Below, one piece after another: positions 5,532 to 10,711 of a stretch of 10,711 bases of DNA. The stretch is from assembly GCA_003663695.1 (NCBI GenBank), contig QMUB01000015.1, positions 1 through 10,711 of the forward strand, written 5' to 3'. The stretch is from Thermococci archaeon (GTDB lineage: Archaea; Methanobacteriota_B; Thermococci; Thermococcales; Thermococcaceae). Below the pieces are notes generated by a model. It had not been told where the DNA came from. It ran no database searches and worked only from the letters and a program-made list of their open reading frames with translations. The stretch's first letter is position 1, and every line of letters starts with the position of its first letter. The translations under genes were made by a program, and so were the position numbers.

Positions 5532-7508
5532 ATGTTCAAACCCCACGAGATGGTTAAACTCGAGGTCATCAGCCTTAACAGATATAAGGACAAGCTTCTA
5601 ACGTACCTTCACGAGGAGGGCGTTGTTGAAATAAGGGAAGTGAGTGTTGAAATAGCCCAGAAAGACACACCGAACGAATTTTATAGAAAAGCAACATCAC
5701 ACAGCATCGGACTCTCAAGGCTTGTGGATTTTCTGGGGGCATTTAAAGAGGAGGCAAAGGGAGGTATAAAGGGTTTTCTGTTCCCCGAGCCTGTACCAAA
5801 GAAACCCTACAGATACAGGAGCATTGAAAGCCTCGTTAAAGAGGTCGAAGCCTTCCTTGAAGAGGCAGAACCCGAGATAAAAGAGGTCGAACAGAAGCTG
5901 AACTCCACAAGCACAGAGATAGAGAGGATAAAAACGAACATAAACGTCCTGGAGCTTCTCTCGGTTCTGGAACTGGATGTATCCTACATGAAGAGCACCA
6001 AATTTTTGGAGATAGTTGCAGGGACGGTTGATAAAGATAAATTCACGCCAATGATCGACGAGCTCAAAGAAACCCTGAAGGGCAGAATAGCGTATGTTTC
6101 AAAAGAAATTAGAGGGGCTTATCTTGTTGTTATAGCAGTTTTAAAAACAGATTACGATAAAGCAAATCCCGTTTTGGCTAAATACTCCTTCGGAAGGATA
6201 GAAATTCCCGAAGGAAAGGGAACACCAGGAGAGCTCATTAAGGAGTACGAAGTAATGCTTGCCGAAAGGGAGAAGAAGCTCGATGAGATAAAGGAGGAGG
6301 CAAAGAAACTTGCCGAGAAATACCACGACACCTTATCCTTTTACCAGGAACTCATGGAGAATGAAAGGGAAAAGGCAAACATGCTCGGAAATCTTGCCAG
6401 GACTAATATGACCTTTGCCCTCTCAGGATGGACCCCAAAGGAGGATGTGGAGAAGGTTGTTGAGGGAGTAAAGAGGATCACGGAAGGTAAGGTTTATATA
6501 AACATCAAAGGTGCTGAGGATGATGACCTGGAAGACATCCCCATCAAGCTGAAGAACCCCGGGTGGGCAAAACCCTTTGAGATGATTACGGAGATGTTCG
6601 GGGTTCCAAAGTACAACGAAATTGACCCAACTCCAATACTTGCATTCACCTACTCCTTCTTCTTTGGATTCATGCTCACGGACTTCATGTACGGTCTCAT
6701 AATAGGAGTGGTCGCCGCAATGCTCGTTAAGGGACACAAGCATCTAAAGGATGGAACCTACATATTCTCAAAGATTCTTCTCTGGAGCTCCTTCTTCACA
6801 ATGCTCATGGGAGTAGTGTTCGGAAGCTACTTCGGCGATGCCCTCCAGAGAATGGGAATCAAAGTTCCCTATGCAATAGATGCAATGCGCGGTGCCCTAA
6901 CGGTGCTCATAATTGCCCTGATAATCGGAATAATCCATCTTTTCATCGGATACACAATTGGATTCATAGTCAAGTGGAGGAACGGCGAGAAAAAAGCCGC
7001 TTTAACAGAACAGCTCTCGTGGATGCTGATAATAATAGGAATAGGTATGTTTGCTCTGAGCCTCAAGGGTATCACATTAGCAACACCAGCAAAGGCCATA
7101 TTTGGCATAGGCTTCGTGCTTTTCGTGATATCCGAGCTCTCAAATGGAGGGCTTGCTGCACTCTTAATAATCTCGGACTTCTTCGGGTTCATTGGAAACT
7201 GGCTCAGCTATGCACGTTTAATGGCACTGGCACTGGCAACTTCGGGAATTGCCCTCGTTATAAACATACTGGTGAGCATGATATGGGGAATCAAGATAGG
7301 CCCAATCCCCATAGGGATAGCCGTTGGTTTGATACTCTTTATAGGGGGGCAGCTGTTTTCAACAGCCATAAACGCCCTGGGAGCATTCGTTCACGCTCTA
7401 CGTTTACACTATGTTGAGTTCTTCGGAACATTCTATTCCGGAGAAGGTAAAAAGTTTGAACCTTTCAAATCCAAAAGAAATGTTTCAAAACTCGAAATGG
7501 AGATTTAA
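5532..7508 (+). CDS. atpI: A-type ATP synthase subunit I (a subunit, ion channel stator)
   Basis: Membrane stator subunit (a or I) of the A1AO ATP synthase. It provides the two half-channels through which ions reach and leave the rotor ring. The 658 residues consist of a cytoplasmic N-terminal half (to about 355) with long coiled-coil segments that bind the E/H stalks, then about eight transmembrane helices (about 370-630). Two conserved arginines of the ion path are visible: Arg562 in LSYARLMALAL and Arg624 in HALRLHYVEF. ATG 5532 gives MFKPHEMVKLEVISL, the normal N-terminus of Thermococcales subunit I; GAGGG (5520-5524) lies 7 bases before it. A TTG 18 bases upstream in frame overlaps ahaH and is less likely. 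The length is normal (~650-660). It is translated directly after ahaH and before atpK. Confidence 0.95.
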   Translation: MFKPHEMVKLEVISLNRYKDKLLTYLHEEGVVEIREVSVEIAQKDTPNEFYRKATSHSIGLSRLVDFLGAFKEEAKGGIKGFLFPEPVPKKPYRYRSIESLVKEVEAFLEEAEPEIKEVEQKLNSTSTEIERIKTNINVLELLSVLELDVSYMKSTKFLEIVAGTVDKDKFTPMIDELKETLKGRIAYVSKEIRGAYLVVIAVLKTDYDKANPVLAKYSFGRIEIPEGKGTPGELIKEYEVMLAEREKKLDEIKEEAKKLAEKYHDTLSFYQELMENEREKANMLGNLARTNMTFALSGWTPKEDVEKVVEGVKRITEGKVYINIKGAEDDDLEDIPIKLKNPGWAKPFEMITEMFGVPKYNEIDPTPILAFTYSFFFGFMLTDFMYGLIIGVVAAMLVKGHKHLKDGTYIFSKILLWSSFFTMLMGVVFGSYFGDALQRMGIKVPYAIDAMRGALTVLIIALIIGIIHLFIGYTIGFIVKWRNGEKKAALTEQLSWMLIIIGIGMFALSLKGITLATPAKAIFGIGFVLFVISELSNGGLAALLIISDFFGFIGNWLSYARLMALALATSGIALVINILVSMIWGIKIGPIPIGIAVGLILFIGGQLFSTAINALGAFVHALRLHYVEFFGTFYSGEGKKFEPFKSKRNVSKLEMEI

Positions 7509-7509
7509 C

Positions 7510-7516
7510 GGAGGTG
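7510..7516 (+). promoter_or_regulatory. Perfect Shine-Dalgarno of atpK
   Basis: GGAGGTG with 6 bases to the ATG is the longest uninterrupted match to the archaeal 16S rRNA anti-Shine-Dalgarno seen in the operon. It fits the need for many more copies of the rotor subunit than of the other subunits. Confidence 0.7.
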
Positions 7517-7519
7517 TGA

Positions 7520-8013
<494 letters not shown>

Positions 8014-8041
8014 TTCCCTATCAATTTTAGGAGGATGAGCA

Positions 8042-8653
8042 ATGGAAGGAGCAAAACTGATCATCGAGGAAATTCACAGAGAGGCAGACCAGAAAATCAA
8101 GTACCTCCTAGGAGAAGCGAACAAAGAGGCTGAAAGCATAAAAAAGGAAGCAGAGGAAAGGGCAAGATCGAGGGCGGAGTGGATAATGAGGAAAGCCAAA
8201 ACTCAAGCAGAAATTGAAAAGCAGAGAATAATAGCAAATGCGAAGCTTGAAGCACGAAAAAAGAAGCTCCAGATTCAGGAAGGAATCATAAAAGAGGTTT
8301 TCACTTCATTAAAGGAGAGACTCGCTTCAATGCCCGAAGAGGAGTACCTTGAGACCCTGAAGATTCTCATCCTAGAATCAGTTAAAGAGCTCGAAGTGGA
8401 TAGCGTAATCGTGAGCTCAAATGAGGAGACCCTAAACCTCCTGAAGAATAAGAGCAGAAGCATCAAGGCTTTCATAACAAAGAATCTTGGAAAAAGGGTG
8501 CAGATTGAATTTGGAGAGCCAATAAACACCATAGGTGGAGTTTTGGTGCAAAGCTCCGACAGGAGCGTTAGGGTTGACAACACATTTGAAGCCAGGATGG
8601 AGAGAATGGAAAGTGAGCTCAGGACTAAAATCGCAAAAGCCATCTTCGGGTGA
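8042..8653 (+). CDS. atpE: A-type ATP synthase subunit E (peripheral stalk)
   Basis: Subunit E of the A1AO ATP synthase. Paired with H it forms the peripheral stalks; its globular C-terminal domain attaches to the N-terminal crown of the catalytic head. The 203 residues begin with a long charged helix (about 1-85, pattern READQKIKYLLGEANKEAESI) that suits coiled-coil pairing with H. A mixed alpha/beta C-terminal domain (about 100-200) follows, containing the conserved TIGGVLVQSSDRSVRVDNTFEAR stretch. The ATG is preceded by AGGAGGATGA (8029-8038). The length matches the family (~200). The stop TGA shares its A with the first ATG of atpC (TGATG), which suggests translational coupling. Confidence 0.95.
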   Translation: MEGAKLIIEEIHREADQKIKYLLGEANKEAESIKKEAEERARSRAEWIMRKAKTQAEIEKQRIIANAKLEARKKKLQIQEGIIKEVFTSLKERLASMPEEEYLETLKILILESVKELEVDSVIVSSNEETLNLLKNKSRSIKAFITKNLGKRVQIEFGEPINTIGGVLVQSSDRSVRVDNTFEARMERMESELRTKIAKAIFG

Positions 8654-9771
8654 TGGGTGTGGAAGTAGGAACCATAACAGCAATTCTGGATACAACACTC
8701 GCAATCGTCTTTACATGGGTGGGATACAAGACCGCGGATATCCTGTGGAAGTATACACCCTATTCCTATCCAAATGCAAGGATTAAAGCTATGGAAGCAA
8801 GGCTCTTCAGCGACCAGAAGTTCTCAGAGCTTGCAGAGAGCAAGACCCTTAATAACTTCGTCATGAATCTGGAGGATACCGACTACAAACCTTATCTGAG
8901 CAACATAGAGGGTTACAGTGCCGAAAAAATAGATAGGGCACTGGATAATGCTTTAGCCGACATGTACACACTCATGATTAAGATTCTCCCCAAGAGATCG
9001 AACGGATTTTTTAAACTCCTCCTTCAGGAGTGGGATGTTAGAAACCTGGCAGCCGCAGTCAAAGCCAAGATAATGGGGGATGTTGCGAGGGATTACATAG
9101 TGGAGCTCGGAACTATGGTCGATAAAATAAAGGCAATAGCCGAGACGAAAACCCTAGAAGAGATCCTCGTGATACTTGAAGGAACCGAATACGAGGATGT
9201 GTACCAAAAGCTCCTCCTGAATGAAATTAATCTCGAAGAATTTGAAACAGAACTCTACAGGATCCACTATAAAAAACTCATGAGCTATGCACAGAGCAGA
9301 AAAGGAGAGGAGAAAAAGATAATCGAAGAGTTCCTGAAGCTTAAAATTGACAAAATAAATGTGATGACGATACTCAGAGCCAAACTCCACAGAATGAGCG
9401 CCGAGAAGATAAGACCCATGATAATTGAAGGAGGCAGCCTGAACCAGAGGATCATAGACACACTCCTAAATGTCGAGGATTTGAGCATGGCACTTGCAGA
9501 ACTCGATTCCACGAGATACTCCCAGGTTTTGAGGGAGAGCAGGGAAGCCCTGGAGAGTGGTGACTTAAGCGCACTCGATAAGAGCTTCGAAAAGTTCATA
9601 CAGGAAAAAATTGGGGAGATGACAAGGTTCTATCCTCTGAGCGTTGCCGTACCTATAAACTACATACTCCTCAAGGAGCACGAAGTGAAAAAGCTCAAAG
9701 CAATAGCGAAACTTATTGAGGATAAGATAAAGCCAGAGAGCATAAAAGCCCTTATTGGTGAAGCCTTATGA
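8653..9771 (+). CDS. atpC: A-type ATP synthase subunit C (central stalk socket)
   Basis: Subunit C (V-type subunit d, vATP-synt_AC39 family), the funnel-shaped soluble protein that joins the central shaft (D/F) to the K ring. The 372 residues are mostly helical. The N-terminal [36 protein letters not shown] contains a moderately hydrophobic helix and the YPNARI(K)AMEARL segment typical of the family; [20 protein letters not shown] and the repeated [14 protein letters not shown] segments follow. The start is uncertain: GTG 8650, ATG 8653 and GTG 8659 are all in frame. ATG 8653 overlaps the atpE stop. GTG 8659 has GGTGAT (8649-8654) 4 bases upstream and would give [10 protein letters not shown]. 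The end overlaps the atpF start by ATGA. The family is certain. Confidence 0.93.
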   Translation: MGVEVGTITAILDTTLAIVFTWVGYKTADILWKYTPYSYPNARIKAMEARLFSDQKFSELAESKTLNNFVMNLEDTDYKPYLSNIEGYSAEKIDRALDNALADMYTLMIKILPKRSNGFFKLLLQEWDVRNLAAAVKAKIMGDVARDYIVELGTMVDKIKAIAETKTLEEILVILEGTEYEDVYQKLLLNEINLEEFETELYRIHYKKLMSYAQSRKGEEKKIIEEFLKLKIDKINVMTILRAKLHRMSAEKIRPMIIEGGSLNQRIIDTLLNVEDLSMALAELDSTRYSQVLRESREALESGDLSALDKSFEKFIQEKIGEMTRFYPLSVAVPINYILLKEHEVKKLKAIAKLIEDKIKPESIKALIGEAL

Positions 9772-10076
9772 AGATCGTACTTATGGGAGATATGGATACT
9801 GCTCTGGGTTTCAAGCTCGCAGGAGTTCACGAGACCTACGCCTTTGATGAATCCTCCCTCGAAACGGACAGAGCAAAAAACAAGCTTAAGGAGCTCATAG
9901 AGAGGGGAGATGTCGGGATTATCTTAATTACAGAGAGGTTGGCTGAGAGGGTTGGCATTCCGGAGGTCACGTTCCCAATCATTCTTCAAATTCCCGATAA
10001 GTTTGGCTCTATCTTTGGTGAAGAGCAGCTTAAGGAGATAGTTAGGAAGGCAATAGGTGTTGAGATAAAGAGGTGA
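9768..10076 (+). CDS. atpF: A-type ATP synthase subunit F (central shaft)
   Basis: Subunit F of the A1AO ATP synthase. With subunit D it forms the rotating central shaft inside the A3B3 head. The 102 residues show the Rossmann-like fold of the family: N-terminal [19 protein letters not shown], the middle [16 protein letters not shown] (residues 46-61), and [34 protein letters not shown] at the C-terminus. The start overlaps the atpC stop (ATGA) and has GGTGA (9757-9761) 6 bases upstream. Five bases separate its stop from atpA. The length is normal (~100). Confidence 0.95.
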   Translation: MKIVLMGDMDTALGFKLAGVHETYAFDESSLETDRAKNKLKELIERGDVGIILITERLAERVGIPEVTFPIILQIPDKFGSIFGEEQLKEIVRKAIGVEIKR

Positions 10077-10081
10077 AGGAA

Positions 10082-10711
10082 ATGGGAAAGATAATTAGAG
10101 TTACCGGTCCGCTGGTTGTTGCCGATGAGATGAGAGGCTCCAAGATGTATGAGGTGGTTAAAGTAGGTGAAATGGGGCTCATAGGGGAGATCATCAGGCT
10201 CGAAGGAGACACGGCGGTAATTCAGGTCTATGAGGAAACAGCAGGTATAAGACCGGGGGAACCAGTCACCGGAACGAACGCTTCATTGAGTGTCGAGCTT
10301 GGTCCCGGTCTGCTGACATCGATTTACGATGGAATCCAAAGACCCCTTGAATCCTTGAGAGAAAAGAGTGGGGACTTCATATCGAGGGGATTGAGCGCAC
10401 CTGCTCTTCCGAGGGATAAAAAGTGGAAGTTCACCCCGAAGGCAAAAGTCGGGGATAAAGTGGTCGGCGGGGATGTACTCGGTGTTGTTCCCGAAACAAG
10501 TTTGATAGAGCACAAGATAATGGTTCCTCCCGGGGTTGAGGGAGAACTCATAGAAATTGCCGAAGAAGGAGAATACACATTTGAGGAGAGTATCGCAAAG
10601 GGGAAAACCCCGAGCGGTGAAGTGAAGGAGCTGAAGATGTATCAGAGGTCGCCCGTTAGACTTAAGAGACCCTCCAAGGAGAAGCTTCCACCCGAGGTTC
10701 CTCTTGTAACA
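10082..10711 (+). CDS. atpA: A-type ATP synthase catalytic subunit A, N-terminal part
   Basis: Catalytic subunit A, which binds and interconverts ADP and ATP in the A3B3 head. Only 210 codons are visible; the right edge cuts the gene. The visible part contains the beta-barrel domain ([17 protein letters not shown], residues 1-17, to about 70) with [16 protein letters not shown] (76-91). The A-subunit-specific non-homologous insert follows (about 115-185). The start of the nucleotide-binding domain is marked by [12 protein letters not shown] and PPEVPLVT at the very end. The P-loop (GxFGxGKT type) lies beyond the window, so neither its integrity nor the presence of an intein can be judged. GAGGTGA (10070-10076) precedes the ATG by 5 bases. 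An intact gene is ~580-600 residues. Confidence 0.95.
   Translation, partial: MGKIIRVTGPLVVADEMRGSKMYEVVKVGEMGLIGEIIRLEGDTAVIQVYEETAGIRPGEPVTGTNASLSVELGPGLLTSIYDGIQRPLESLREKSGDFISRGLSAPALPRDKKWKFTPKAKVGDKVVGGDVLGVVPETSLIEHKIMVPPGVEGELIEIAEEGEYTFEESIAKGKTPSGEVKELKMYQRSPVRLKRPSKEKLPPEVPLVT

Overview
The window looks like a chromosomal segment of a hyperthermophilic euryarchaeon of the order Thermococcales (Pyrococcus, Thermococcus or Palaeococcus type). Four things point that way. SecF precedes SecD, the archaeal order. There is an A1AO (V-type-like) ATP synthase operon in the order H-I-K-E-C-F-A. Shine-Dalgarno sequences are of the GGAGGTGA type, and promoters carry AT-rich TATA/BRE elements. 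The rotor subunit is a 161-residue four-helix form typical of this order. Genus and species cannot be fixed from the sequence alone. No RNA gene, mobile element or CRISPR array was seen, and no stretch longer than 300 bases lacks a gene.

Layout. Bases 1-680 (minus strand) hold the N-terminal 226 residues of a malate/L-lactate (LDH2-family) dehydrogenase, cut by the left edge. A 157-base divergent intergenic region follows; it carries promoter-like elements for both directions and a 25-bp imperfect palindrome. Everything to the right is on the plus strand. Bases 838-3900 form a tight cluster secF-secD-trkA-like (ATGA overlap, then a 4-base gap). A 133-base spacer with a TATA element leads to a threonine synthase gene (4034-5110). 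After a 108-base spacer, again with a TATA element and with a 20-bp near-palindrome at the expected transcription start, the ATP synthase operon begins with ahaH (5219) and runs through atpI, atpK, atpE, atpC and atpF into atpA. atpA is cut by the right edge after 210 codons, before its P-loop.

How the genes work together. SecD and SecF are the accessory pair of the SecYE translocon and are thought to use the ion gradient to help protein export. The TrkA-like protein is a nucleotide-sensing regulatory subunit of potassium transport. The ATP synthase couples ATP synthesis to ion flow. Much of the window therefore concerns membrane energetics and ion gradients. The rotor subunit shows the residues of a Na+-binding site, with one membrane carboxylate per four helices, suggesting Na+ coupling as described for Pyrococcus furiosus.

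Nothing here is clearly a new system: the coding content is conserved core archaeal genes. The points most worth a second look are non-coding: the two dyad sequences in promoter regions (752-776 and 5180-5199) and the hairpin at the end of atpK (7999-8013).
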